Assembly (NCBI GenBank): GCA_963713625.1
Contig: CAVQMN010000008.1
Location: 372,001-436,000 of the forward strand
DNA from: Bog-756 sp963713625
GTDB taxonomy: Bacteria; Actinomycetota; Acidimicrobiia; Acidimicrobiales; RAAP-2
Length of the DNA stretch: 64,000 bases
Direction of reading: 5' to 3'
This document shows, one piece after another, positions 33,533-42,117 of the stretch (the first letter of the stretch is position 1; each line of letters begins with the position of its first letter). A program made the position numbers and the translations under genes. The notes beneath the pieces were generated by a model, which saw only the letters and a list, made by a program, of their open reading frames with translations, had not been told where the DNA came from and did no database searches.

Positions 33533-34750
33533 CTAGCGCGCCGGCCGGATCCAGCCCGGGGACACCGAGGTGCGGCCGGCGACGATGCTCGAGCCGATGT
33601 AGTTGCGCTGCGCTTCCACCGTGCCCGCCCCGATGCACAATCCCCGGATGTCCCGGTAGGCCCGCTCGAGCGGGTACTCGCGGCTGTAGCCGTAGCCCCC
33701 GTGGATCTGGATGGCTTCGTCGCAGACAAATTTGGCCGCCAGGTTGGCTGCGGTCTTGGCCATGGCCGTCTCCATGGCCGGTGGGGTGCCGCCGGGGCCG
33801 GCCAGACGTACGGCCCGGCCCAGCAACAGCCTCGCCCCCTCGATGGCCACGGCCATCTCGGCCAGCTTCCACTGCAGCCCCTGCAGTTGGGCGATGGGCC
33901 GCCCCCCGACCACCCGCTCGGTCATGTAGTCGACGGAATGCTCGAGGGCGCCCTGGGCCGCGCCCACACACATGGCCGCGTTCCCACACCGTTCATGGTT
34001 GAGGTGCGACAGAAGCAGCTTGAACGGCTCGGGTGAGGACGGGTCGCCGGCCACCAGCACGTCGTCTTCAGTGATAACCACGCCGTCGAAGGCGATCTCC
34101 GACTCGGTGGCGGCGTGGATACCCATGCCCCGGTGCCGGCCGGTCAGCTCCACCCCCGGACGGTCCATGGGCACGATCACCGCACCGATCCCTCTGGCCC
34201 CTTCGCCACCGGGCCAGCGGCACCAGACCAGGACAGCGGCCGCGGCATGGCCCAGCGTCGAGTAGTTCTTGTACCCGTCCAGTCTCCACCCGTCGCCATC
34301 AGGTTTGAGGGCGGTGCGCATGCTCTGGACGGCCGATCCGGCATCGGGTTCGGTGATCCCGATGCTGATGATCGCCTCACCGTTGGCCACCGCCGGGAGC
34401 CATCGATCCTTCAGTGCGGCCGAGCCCAGGTGCTCGATGCCCCGGGCCGGGCCGTTGAAGGCCAACTGGCAGCAGATGGCGGTGGAGACGTCCTGACGGG
34501 CGATCTCCTCCAGCACGATGGCCGCCTCGACGTCCCCCATCCCGAGGCCGCCCCACTCTTCGCCGATGGTCACCCGGAAGAGATCGGCCGCAGCCATGGC
34601 CGCGATGGCCTCCCGCGGCACCTCCCCGGACTCGTCATGAGCCGCGGCCCCGGGTGCGACCTCGCGCGCAGCCACGTCCCGGGCCAGCTGGCGCAGGGCC
34701 GCCTGGTCCTCGGTCTCCTCCCACGGCAGGCCCGGCTCGATGACCCCCAC
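33533..34750 (-). CDS. Acyl-CoA dehydrogenase, self-contained (short-chain type)
   Basis: The 405-residue protein has a complete canonical set in one chain: SIGITEPDAGSAVQSM, IQIHGGYGYSREYPLERAYRDIRG (given by its key core HGGYGYSREYPLER) with the Glu in the usual base region, and IGAGTVEAQRN. This contrasts with the split FadE proteins elsewhere in the window, so it is probably a homotetramer. GTG 34750 begins one base after the thiolase stop. It is the last gene of the FadD - HMGS-like/DUF35 - thiolase operon. Confidence 0.87.
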   Translation of the reverse strand: MGVIEPGLPWEETEDQAALRQLARDVAAREVAPGAAAHDESGEVPREAIAAMAAADLFRVTIGEEWGGLGMGDVEAAIVLEEIARQDVSTAICCQLAFNGPARGIEHLGSAALKDRWLPAVANGEAIISIGITEPDAGSAVQSMRTALKPDGDGWRLDGYKNYSTLGHAAAAVLVWCRWPGGEGARGIGAVIVPMDRPGVELTGRHRGMGIHAATESEIAFDGVVITEDDVLVAGDPSSPEPFKLLLSHLNHERCGNAAMCVGAAQGALEHSVDYMTERVVGGRPIAQLQGLQWKLAEMAVAIEGARLLLGRAVRLAGPGGTPPAMETAMAKTAANLAAKFVCDEAIQIHGGYGYSREYPLERAYRDIRGLCIGAGTVEAQRNYIGSSIVAGRTSVSPGWIRPAR

Positions 34751-34751
34751 C

Positions 34752-35957
34752 TCAGTCCGACGGTTCCGTGCCCACCACGCCCACGAAGCTCACACACTCG
34801 CCGGGTCCGCCCCCGAGGTTGTGGGTGAGCCCGAGCGTGCGGCCCCCTTCGGTGACGGTGGCGATCTGGCGCTCGGGTGGGGCCTGGCGCCGGAGCTGCA
34901 GCCAGCACTCGAACAGCATCCGCAGGCCGGTCGCCCCGATCGGATGACCGAAGCTCTTGAGCCCCCCGTCGGGGTTGACGGGAAGGTCCCCGTCCCGGTC
35001 GAAGGTTCCCGCCATCACCTCTTTCCAGGCTGTGCCCCGCTCGGCGAAGCCGAGGTCTTCCATCAGGACCAACTCGGTCGGGGTGAAGCAGTCGTGCACC
35101 TCGGCCATGGCCAACTGGGCCCTCGGGTCGGTGATGCCGGCCTGACCGTAGGCATCGGCGGCGGACCGGACCACCTCTTCGAAGCTGGTGTAGTCGTACT
35201 CCGGATCGATGACACCGGCCGCCGGACCGGCGATCAGGCTGAGCCCCTTCACGTACAGGGGCGAGTCGGTGTAGCGATGGGCATCTTCGGCCCGGCAGAT
35301 CAAGGCGGCGGCGGCCCCGTCGCTCACCCCGCTGCAGTCGAACACCCCGAGCTGGCCGGCGACCCGCGGCGACGCGGCGATCTTCTCCAGCGAGACCTCC
35401 TTGCGGTACTGAGCCCTCGGGTTGACCGCCCCGTTGCGGTGGTTCTTCCAGGCGATGCGGTTGAGCACCGAGCCCATCTCCTCGGGGTCGACCCCGTACT
35501 TGTGGCAGTAGGCGGGCACCAGGAAGGAGAAGGCGGCCGGGGAGCTGAGCTGGGCGTTGGTCCCGTCCCCCACTTTGTGGATCCCGGTCAGGCCCGAATA
35601 GCCGGAGTCCTTCAGCTTCTCGACCCCGATGGCCATCACCAACTCGTAGGCGCCCGACGCCACCGCATAGCAGGCGTTGCGGAAGGCCTCGGACCCGGTG
35701 GCACAGAAGTTCTCCACCCGGGTCACCGGCTTGTAGCCGATCTTCAACGGTCGGGACAGGGTGAGTCCCGAACTCCCCGAGCCGAGTGTGCCCAGCCAGA
35801 AGGCGTCGATGGTGTCCATCTCCACCCCGGCCGAGCCGATGCACTCCACCGCCGCGTCGGTCAGGAGGTCGTTGGTCCCCTGGTCCCAGAGCTCACCGAA
35901 GGGCGTGCACCCCATCCCGACGATCGCCACCCGATCCCGAATCCCCGTGCTGGTCAT
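34752..35957 (-). CDS. SCP2-type thiolase / lipid-transfer-protein-like acyltransferase
   Basis: The 401-residue thiolase-fold protein has nucleophile Cys85 in VENFCATGSEA, then HDCFTPTEL and GHPIGATG (catalytic His), with GGPGECVSFVG at the end where the second Cys lies. These are marks of the SCP2-thiolase group. Some members cleave 3-oxoacyl-CoA; others (Ltp2-like) act as retro-aldolases with a DUF35 partner. GGAG precedes ATG 35957, which overlaps the DUF35-fusion stop (ATGA), so the two are probably translated together and may form a complex. Confidence 0.87.
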   Translation of the reverse strand: MTSTGIRDRVAIVGMGCTPFGELWDQGTNDLLTDAAVECIGSAGVEMDTIDAFWLGTLGSGSSGLTLSRPLKIGYKPVTRVENFCATGSEAFRNACYAVASGAYELVMAIGVEKLKDSGYSGLTGIHKVGDGTNAQLSSPAAFSFLVPAYCHKYGVDPEEMGSVLNRIAWKNHRNGAVNPRAQYRKEVSLEKIAASPRVAGQLGVFDCSGVSDGAAAALICRAEDAHRYTDSPLYVKGLSLIAGPAAGVIDPEYDYTSFEEVVRSAADAYGQAGITDPRAQLAMAEVHDCFTPTELVLMEDLGFAERGTAWKEVMAGTFDRDGDLPVNPDGGLKSFGHPIGATGLRMLFECWLQLRRQAPPERQIATVTEGGRTLGLTHNLGGGPGECVSFVGVVGTEPSD

Positions 35958-37432
35958 CGCTGTTCTCCTTCGCTGCCCGGCTGTTCGCCGGCGGCGTCGC
36001 CGGCCCCGTCGGGCAGCGGTCGAGCCTTCCAGAAGTAATTGTGTACACCTTCGGCACTGTAGAGACGGCGAAAGGTCATCTCGACCCTGGCCCCGACTTT
36101 CACCGACGCCGGGTCGACGTCGGTCATCTCCCCGCGGTACCGGCCACCTCCGTCGAAGTCGATCACCGCCCCCACCATCGGCGGCGAGAGGCTAAAGGCC
36201 AGGTGGTCGACAGTATACGTGGCCACCGTTCCCCGGATATCGGCCATCCGTTCGGGCACCATCTGGTCAACCGCCTGGCACGAGAGACAGACCCGGGTGG
36301 GCGGAAGATGGCGGAACCCGCAGACCAGGCATCGGCTGGCGTTGAATCCGTATTTCCACCCTTCGCTGCGCAGCGAAGCCGGGGCATCGGGGCGTTCGGG
36401 ATCGGGTCGGCGGGGAGGCTCACGCTGCAGCATCCCCCGCCAGGACAAGAACACCGCGTAGGGAAGGTCGGAGCGGCCCCCCGCGGCCTGCTCGGCCACC
36501 GTGCGCAGCCCTGCCTCCCGGCGGGCGGCCTGCACGGCGGGCAGGGCGTCGGTGGTCCGCAGGATGACCGCATCGGCACCGTCGGCCACCTCGACCATGG
36601 CCACCACCTGCCCGGGCGTGGCCCGCTCCAGGACATCGGCCAAGGCCACCCCGCCCTCAGCCGCCCCCAGGTTGCCGATGAGGCCGGCAAGGTCGGGGAC
36701 CACCCGTTCGGCGGGGACGCCGAACGACTTCCGGAGGGATGAAACGGCCCGGGCATGGAGCCCGCTCACGATCAGGTGGTCGACGTCGCCGGCCGCCACC
36801 GCGGCCTGTCCCAGTGCACGCTCGAAGGCCGAGCGGGCCTGCGGGACGAGGGCCTCCTCGCCGAACCGGTCCTCCCACTGCCGCGACCCGGTCTCGCCCG
36901 GGACCCGCCACCGCTCGAGGAACTCGTCGGTGGAGGCCGCGTGGCCCAGCACCTCGGCCACGCCCCCGTCGGGAGCGAAGACAAAGGCCACCGACCCATC
37001 GCCGCCCTGGCTCTCGTCGGTGCTTCCGGGTAGTCCGGTCCGGAGATCGGCGAGGACGGCGAGGACCGGAGCCCGCTCGCCGGCCAGGGCGGCCAGTTGG
37101 AGGGTGGCCCAGCCTGAACGCACCGACCCGCACAGGTCGTAGGCCCCGGCCTCCCGGGCCAAGCCGAGGCCGGCGTGCACGGTGGCGGCGTTGGTCTTGT
37201 CGAGATAGGCCGGGGCCGGGGTGGAGAAGTAGAGGCCTTCCGGGGCCGGGACGCCGTCGGCGGCCAGAGCCCGTCGCCCGGCTTCCACCCCCATCGAGGA
37301 CGTGTCCTCGTCATAGGAGGCGACGGCCCGCCGTCCACGGCCGGACGCGGTGCCGAAGGCCTCACCGATCACCCGGCGTTCGAGCCGCCAGTACGGAAAG
37401 TAGACACCCCACGACGCAATTCCCGCTCCCAC
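35954..37432 (-). CDS. HMG-CoA-synthase-like domain fused to a DUF35 zinc-ribbon/OB domain
   Basis: The 492-residue protein has an N-terminal thiolase-superfamily domain like HMG-CoA synthase (about 1-335). A DUF35 module follows, with Cys368, Cys371, Cys382 and Cys385 (CLVCG...CLSC) and an OB fold (IRGTVATYTVDHLAF). The synthase-like half appears inactive: the Glu motif reads STPAPAYLDKT, and Val104 occupies the place of the nucleophile Cys in DLCGSVRSGWATL. DUF35 proteins partner thiolases, and the next gene is one, so a structural or substrate-binding role is likely. It starts at GTG 37432 after GAGGA. Confidence 0.82.
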   Translation of the reverse strand: MGAGIASWGVYFPYWRLERRVIGEAFGTASGRGRRAVASYDEDTSSMGVEAGRRALAADGVPAPEGLYFSTPAPAYLDKTNAATVHAGLGLAREAGAYDLCGSVRSGWATLQLAALAGERAPVLAVLADLRTGLPGSTDESQGGDGSVAFVFAPDGGVAEVLGHAASTDEFLERWRVPGETGSRQWEDRFGEEALVPQARSAFERALGQAAVAAGDVDHLIVSGLHARAVSSLRKSFGVPAERVVPDLAGLIGNLGAAEGGVALADVLERATPGQVVAMVEVADGADAVILRTTDALPAVQAARREAGLRTVAEQAAGGRSDLPYAVFLSWRGMLQREPPRRPDPERPDAPASLRSEGWKYGFNASRCLVCGFRHLPPTRVCLSCQAVDQMVPERMADIRGTVATYTVDHLAFSLSPPMVGAVIDFDGGGRYRGEMTDVDPASVKVGARVEMTFRRLYSAEGVHNYFWKARPLPDGAGDAAGEQPGSEGEQR

Positions 37433-37453
37433 CAGAAGATCCTCTCTCTCGAC

Positions 37454-39004
37454 TCAGGACTCGACGACGCTCAAGGACGCAGCCCGCTCCTTGAGCGCGG
37501 GCCGGTTCGGTTTTCCCACACCCAGCAGCGGAATCTCCTCCAGGTGCACCACGATCTCGGGGGTCTTGAACCGGGCCACGCCCTGGGCGGCGAACCAGCG
37601 CCGGCACTCGTCCACGTCGATGTCCGGGCTTCCGACCACGAAGGCGGCCACCCGCTCGCCGAGGCGCCGGTCGGGACAGCCCACGACCACGGCTTGACGG
37701 ACCCCGGGGTGCTGTTCGAGCACCCGCTCCACTTCGGCCGAGGCGATGTTCTCGCCCCCCCTGATGATGAGTTCCTTCAGACGGCCGACGATGGTCAGCC
37801 AGCCCTCGTCGTCGAGGGTTCCGAGGTCGCCGGTGGCGAACCACCCGCGCCGGACGGCTTCGTCGGTCTGGCCCCGCTCGCCGTACCCGACGAACAGCTC
37901 GGGTCCCCGGACCAGGACTTCGCCCGGCTCCCCCGTCGGGCGGGCGCGGTCGGTACTCGGGTCCACCACCTTGATCTCCGCGTCACCCACCGAGTGGCCG
38001 TCGGTGTCCCGGGCCTTGTCGGCGGCGTCCTGCCAGCTGCTGGTGGTGACGGTCGGCGCCTCGGTCGAACCGTACGTGCGTTTCACCAGGGCGCCGAGTC
38101 CGAGGCGGGCGGCGTCGATGAACTCGGGGGTGACCCCCATCGCCCCGCAGGAGACCAGCCGGAGGTCCGCCACCTGGGCCCGGTAGCCGGGGACGTCCAT
38201 CATCCCCACGAACAGGGTCGGTGGGCCGATCATGAAGCTGACCCGGTGCTCGCCGGCCAGCTTCACACCCCGTTCGGCATCCCACTTCTCCATGAGCACC
38301 ACGGTCATGGCCGCGGTTCCGGGGACGAGTATGGCATTGAGCAGTCCGGACACATGGGCCAACGGCGACGGCATCAGGGCCACGTCGCCGGTGTTGAGCC
38401 CATGGGCCCGGGTCATGGACAAGGCCTTGTAGGCCAGACCGCGATGGGTGTGGAGCACGGCCTTCGGATGGCCGGTGGAACCGGAGGTGAACAGCACCAC
38501 CCCGACATCCGAGCCCCGCCCGCCCCCGGCCGGCACCGGCCGGGCGCCCACCAGGTCATCGAAACGCCGGTCGCCCTGGCGGACACCGATGGCGTCGACC
38601 AGATCGGCCAGTGGGAGGCCGGGGGTGCTGAGGGCCATCGCCGGTTCGAGATCGGCCAGGACCCGGGCCACTTCGGCCGACCCGACCTGATGGTGGATGG
38701 GTGCGGCCACGGCTCCGCACCGCCAGCAGGCTCGGAACAAGACGAGGGCCTCCCACCAGTTGGGCAGCTGCCAGGCCACGACGGAGCCGCGCCTGATGCC
38801 CTGCTTCCGCATGCCCCCGGCCACCGATCCGACCAGTCGCTCGAGGGTGGCGGCGTCGATGCTGACCTCCCCGTCCACGACGGCGACCGCCCCCGGGTCG
38901 CGGGGCGAGGAGAGAAGGACGTCGAGGGTCGGCACATCCCAGGCCCCTCCGGGCTGCCGGTACCGGGGCGCGTCGGGCTGGCGGTAGGTGGTTCGGAGCC
39001 TCAC
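37454..39004 (-). CDS. Acyl-CoA synthetase (FadD-like)
   Basis: This is a 516-residue ANL ligase with LFTSGSTGHPKAVLHTH near residue 180, YGSTEAPTVT, FATGDLGTLDDEG, IIRGGENIASAEVERVL and a C-terminal LLGVGKPNRPAL that retains the catalytic Lys. The start is GTG 39004, with GAGGGGA nine bases upstream. It activates the acid that the downstream DUF35 fusion, thiolase and FadE would process. It is 21 bp from the DUF35 fusion gene. Confidence 0.86.
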   Translation of the reverse strand: MRLRTTYRQPDAPRYRQPGGAWDVPTLDVLLSSPRDPGAVAVVDGEVSIDAATLERLVGSVAGGMRKQGIRRGSVVAWQLPNWWEALVLFRACWRCGAVAAPIHHQVGSAEVARVLADLEPAMALSTPGLPLADLVDAIGVRQGDRRFDDLVGARPVPAGGGRGSDVGVVLFTSGSTGHPKAVLHTHRGLAYKALSMTRAHGLNTGDVALMPSPLAHVSGLLNAILVPGTAAMTVVLMEKWDAERGVKLAGEHRVSFMIGPPTLFVGMMDVPGYRAQVADLRLVSCGAMGVTPEFIDAARLGLGALVKRTYGSTEAPTVTTSSWQDAADKARDTDGHSVGDAEIKVVDPSTDRARPTGEPGEVLVRGPELFVGYGERGQTDEAVRRGWFATGDLGTLDDEGWLTIVGRLKELIIRGGENIASAEVERVLEQHPGVRQAVVVGCPDRRLGERVAAFVVGSPDIDVDECRRWFAAQGVARFKTPEIVVHLEEIPLLGVGKPNRPALKERAASLSVVES

Positions 39005-39030
39005 GATGACAGTTCCCCTCGGTGGCGCGC

Positions 39031-39960
39031 TCAGCGCGCCGGAACGGGCCCCTCCACTGCGTCTTCGACCGACAGTCGGACCGGGGGCGCGTTCCGCCAG
39101 CTGGCGATGCCGTCCTCTTCCTCGGCCACCGGGTACTTCGACTCGTGGATCTCGGCCCAGTGCGAGTGATTGAGCTGATGGAGGGTGAAGCACGCCTGCA
39201 GGGAGTTGTAGAACCCCATGTTGTCAACGGTCTGGTTCACCGACTCCTTGATCAACAGCGCCGTCATGGTGGGGAGCTCGGCGATGCGCCGGGCGTAGGC
39301 CAGCGTGCGCTCTTCCAAGTCGTCCAGGGGAAAGATCTTGCTGACCATGCCCAGGCGGTGGGCCTCGTGGACATCGATGGCATCCCCGGTCAGCATGAGC
39401 TCCTTGGTCCGCCGGGGGCCGAACTCCCACGGATGCCCGAAGTACTCGACCCCACACATACCAAGGCGGGTCCCGACCACGTCGGCGAAGTACACGTTGT
39501 CGGCAGCCACGATGAGGTCACAGGCCCACATGAGCATGAGCCCGGCCGCATACACGGTTCCCTGCACCTGGGCCACGGTGATCTTCCGGAGGTTGCGCCA
39601 GCGCAGCGTGTTCTGGAAGTAGTAGTTCCACTCCTGGAGCATCCGGGCCTCGGCCCCCTTGCGGGTACCGCCGTTGATGGTCACCGAGCGGTGCTGGTCG
39701 GGTCCCGGCGCCCACTCGGCCCGAGCTTCCTTGGACCCCATGTCGTGGCCGGAGGAGAAGAGCGGCCCGACGCCGCCGAGGATGACCACCCGGACGTTGT
39801 CGTCCTCTTCGGCCCGCTTGAAGGCCTCGTCCAACTCGACGAGAAGGCCCCGGCTCTGGGCGTTGCGCGTGTCCGGTCGGTCGAGCAGGATGCGCACCAC
39901 CGACCCTCCGTCCAACTCCTCGTAGCTGATGTACTTGCCATCGTGCTTGGCGTCGGCCAT
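39031..39960 (-). CDS. Enoyl-CoA hydratase/isomerase family protein
   Basis: This is a 309-residue crotonase-fold protein. It has RILLDRPDTRNAQS, FSSGHDMGSKEARAEW (oxyanion loop with insertion), and QGTVYAAGLMLMWACDLIVAA. The AAGLM variant matches the hydratase at 18835, suggesting paralogues. ATG 39960 has GAGGAG ten bases upstream. A longer form from 40056 would include a duplicated EQNVQD motif but lacks a clear ribosome site. It is 26 bp ahead of the FadD gene. Confidence 0.84.
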   Translation of the reverse strand: MADAKHDGKYISYEELDGGSVVRILLDRPDTRNAQSRGLLVELDEAFKRAEEDDNVRVVILGGVGPLFSSGHDMGSKEARAEWAPGPDQHRSVTINGGTRKGAEARMLQEWNYYFQNTLRWRNLRKITVAQVQGTVYAAGLMLMWACDLIVAADNVYFADVVGTRLGMCGVEYFGHPWEFGPRRTKELMLTGDAIDVHEAHRLGMVSKIFPLDDLEERTLAYARRIAELPTMTALLIKESVNQTVDNMGFYNSLQACFTLHQLNHSHWAEIHESKYPVAEEEDGIASWRNAPPVRLSVEDAVEGPVPAR

Positions 39961-39982
39961 GGTCACAACACTCCTCGTCGTC

Positions 39983-40018
39983 TCGTCCTGCACGTTCTGC
40001 TCGTCCTGCACGTTCTGC
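39983..40018. repeat. 18-bp perfect tandem duplication in a leader
   Basis: TCGTCCTGCACGTTCTGC occurs twice in a row (39983-40000, 40001-40018) just upstream of the hydratase ribosome site. If read with the gene it would encode EQNVQD twice in frame. It lies in the 179-bp gap before the next FadD gene, in which I see no other clear signal. Confidence 0.8.
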
Positions 40019-40139
40019 TCGCTGATGGTCGGCCAGGGGCCCATCGTCCCGGTCATCGGGCGCCGGCAGAAGGCCCCTGCAGCCCGGCCACGCTATACCT
40101 CGGCCCCTGCCGCACGCTCATCGGTAACCGGTCGTCGCC

Positions 40140-41696
40140 TCAACGTCCGCCCTCCCCGCCGATCGAGCCACCGGCCCCGCCGACGGCTCCTCCCACGGCC
40201 CCGGGGTCGTCGCGTTCAGCCACCAGGGCGGCCCGGTTGAACTTCATGGCCTCGCTGCGGGGGATGGCGGTGACGAACTCCACCGTCTTCGGCACCTTGT
40301 ACGGGGCCAGCCGATCCTTGGCGAACACGATGACCCCCTCGGCATCCAGCGACGGGTCGATGGGGGCCACGATGGCATGGACCCGCCGGCCCCACTCCTC
40401 GTCGTGCAGCCCGACGATGACCACGTCACCGATACCGGGGTGTTCGCTCAGGGCGGCCTCCACCTCGGCCGGGAACACGTTGACCCCCCCGGTGACGATC
40501 ATGTCCACGCGGCGGTCGGCCATGAACAAGAAGCCGTCCTCGTCCAGCCAGCCCATGTCGCCGACCGAAGCGAACCCGTCGTCGGTGGTGTCCATCGGTC
40601 GCACGTCCTTGCCGACGTACCTGGCCAGGGGGCCCGTCGGGGTGCGCAGATAGATCGCTCCGATCTCGCCGGGCGGCAGGTGCTCGCCCGCCGGTCCGAG
40701 GATGGCTATCTCGGTCTCGCCCATCCCCCGCCCCAGGGTGCCGGGATGGGCGAGCCACTGATCGCCGCGGCAGACCACGATGCCGATCATCTCGGAGGCG
40801 CCGTAGGACATGTAGAAATGCTCCGGTCCGACCAGGTCGATCCAGAACTGGCCCAGCCAGACCGGAAGGGGCGCAGCGCCCTGTTGGACCCAGTTCAGGC
40901 TGGAGAGATCGCGGGTTTCGATACCGGGAACCTGGGCCAGCCGCTGGAGCATGGGCGTGGCCGCGATGAACCCGGTGATGCCGTGGCGCTCGATGAGGTC
41001 GAGGACCAGCGGGGCGTTGAACCGCTCCAGCAGCACGATCGGGTCACCACCGAGCAACGTGCGGAAGGCCGTGAAGCCGTTGGTGTGATAGAGCGGGGCC
41101 GGGCAGAGGACCAACTGGGGCTTCGACATGGGCCCGAATGAGGCCACCACCGACGAGGTGAAGTTGGTCGAGTGCAAGAAGACGGCCGGACCCTTCTGCA
41201 CGATGACCTTCGGGGTGCCGGTGGAACCGGAGCTGCACACCCCCCATCCGATCGGAGAGGTCACCTCGGGGAGGGGGTCCGTCGGATACGACCGGCTCTC
41301 CTCCACCATGCCGACGTGGTCGGCATCGACAGCCAGGTCGGGCTGGACCACGTCCAGCAGCCGGGTCAGCTCCCAAGCCGGAAGGTCCCAGCGCACCGGG
41401 ACCACCGTCGCCCCCACCTTCCAGCCGGCGAAACAGGACAGGAGATGCTCGGGCGAGTTGCGCAGACACACCGCCAACCGGTCCCCCACCCCGAGACCTC
41501 GCTCAGCGAAGAGATGGGCCAACTGGGTGGAGCGGATCTCGAGCTCGTTCCAGGTGATGGAGTGCTCACCGCCGTCCTCACCCACGAACACCACGGCGGT
41601 GGCGTCACCACCCTCGGCGGCCACCTGGCCGAGACGGGCCCCGTAGGGAACGATGTCTTCTTCGGGGGCCGGGCCGTTCTCAGATGCCGTGTTCAC
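40140..41696 (-). CDS. Acyl-CoA synthetase (FadD-like) with Gly-rich C-terminal tail
   Basis: This is a 518-residue ANL ligase. GVCSSGSTGTPKVIVQK is the ATP loop, then YGASEMIGIV, SVGDMGWLDEDG, IVTGGVNVFPAEVEAAL and IPRSEAMKFNRAAL with the catalytic Lys. The chain ends in a Gly/Ala-rich tail of about 20 residues (GAVGGAVGGAGG). Related ligases act on bile acids, crotonobetaine and similar compounds. The start is GTG 41696. It is the most upstream gene of the minus-strand run down to the FadE at 33533, with a 179-bp gap after it. Confidence 0.85.
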   Translation of the reverse strand: MNTASENGPAPEEDIVPYGARLGQVAAEGGDATAVVFVGEDGGEHSITWNELEIRSTQLAHLFAERGLGVGDRLAVCLRNSPEHLLSCFAGWKVGATVVPVRWDLPAWELTRLLDVVQPDLAVDADHVGMVEESRSYPTDPLPEVTSPIGWGVCSSGSTGTPKVIVQKGPAVFLHSTNFTSSVVASFGPMSKPQLVLCPAPLYHTNGFTAFRTLLGGDPIVLLERFNAPLVLDLIERHGITGFIAATPMLQRLAQVPGIETRDLSSLNWVQQGAAPLPVWLGQFWIDLVGPEHFYMSYGASEMIGIVVCRGDQWLAHPGTLGRGMGETEIAILGPAGEHLPPGEIGAIYLRTPTGPLARYVGKDVRPMDTTDDGFASVGDMGWLDEDGFLFMADRRVDMIVTGGVNVFPAEVEAALSEHPGIGDVVIVGLHDEEWGRRVHAIVAPIDPSLDAEGVIVFAKDRLAPYKVPKTVEFVTAIPRSEAMKFNRAALVAERDDPGAVGGAVGGAGGSIGGEGGR

Positions 41697-41753
41697 GTCC
41701 TCATCACACCACGCATGATGCCGCTTCCGCTGGACCCGACCCCTCCACGGGCA

Positions 41754-41945
41754 TCAGTCGACCAGCGTCAAGGCCGCCATCGGGCACGACCGGACTGCCG
41801 CCTCCACCTGGGACCGAAGCCGCTCGTCGGGCCTCTCGACGAGGACGTGGAGCACGTCCTCGTCGTCCACCCGGAACACCTCCGGGGCTGCTGCCATGCA
41901 CAGCGCGTTGGACTCGCACCGTTCTCGATCCACGATCACCCGCAC
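41754..41945 (-). CDS. Single-cluster ferredoxin (P450-type, 3Fe-4S-like)
   Basis: This small 63-residue ferredoxin has Cys10 and Cys16 (RCESNALC) and a later SCPMAAL Cys-Pro, the CX5C...CP pattern of P450-partner [3Fe-4S] ferredoxins. GTG 41945 begins the frame. It is divergent from the amidohydrolase gene and is the closest ferredoxin to the P450 at 45808, about 4 kb away on the same strand. Confidence 0.85.
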   Translation of the reverse strand: MRVIVDRERCESNALCMAAAPEVFRVDDEDVLHVLVERPDERLRSQVEAAVRSCPMAALTLVD

Positions 41946-42117
41946 CGGTGGGATGGTAGCGCAAACGCCATTTCCGCTCGGCCGCGAGGGCTGTTAGCGT
42001 TGCGGATGCACGAGCCAGGCCGACGCCAGGCCGACACCGAGCCGGTGCGCTGCCGGTGGGTTGCCGGTGGCCCGGTGGAAGCTGTTCGAGCAGCGCAGAG
42101 CGACAAGGAGGAACCCC
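41946..42117. promoter_or_regulatory. Divergent intergenic region
   Basis: These 172 bp separate the ferredoxin and amidohydrolase genes. TAGCGT near 41994 resembles a -10 (TAnnnT) for the plus strand. A run of GCCGACACC/GCCGACGCC-like repeats follows (about 42018-42040). AAGGAGG close to 42109 is the ribosome site of the amidohydrolase. Promoter assignment is weak. Confidence 0.3.

Noticed and set aside
39961..40056. N-terminal extension of the hydratase through the duplicated EQNVQD codons
   Set aside because: No ribosome site precedes 40056, whereas GAGGAG precedes ATG 39960. The alternative is mentioned but not adopted.
39022..40653. 543-codon plus-strand frame opposite the hydratase and FadD genes
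   Set aside because: It crosses a gene boundary on the opposite strand and has low-complexity His/Gly/Val content with no domain.
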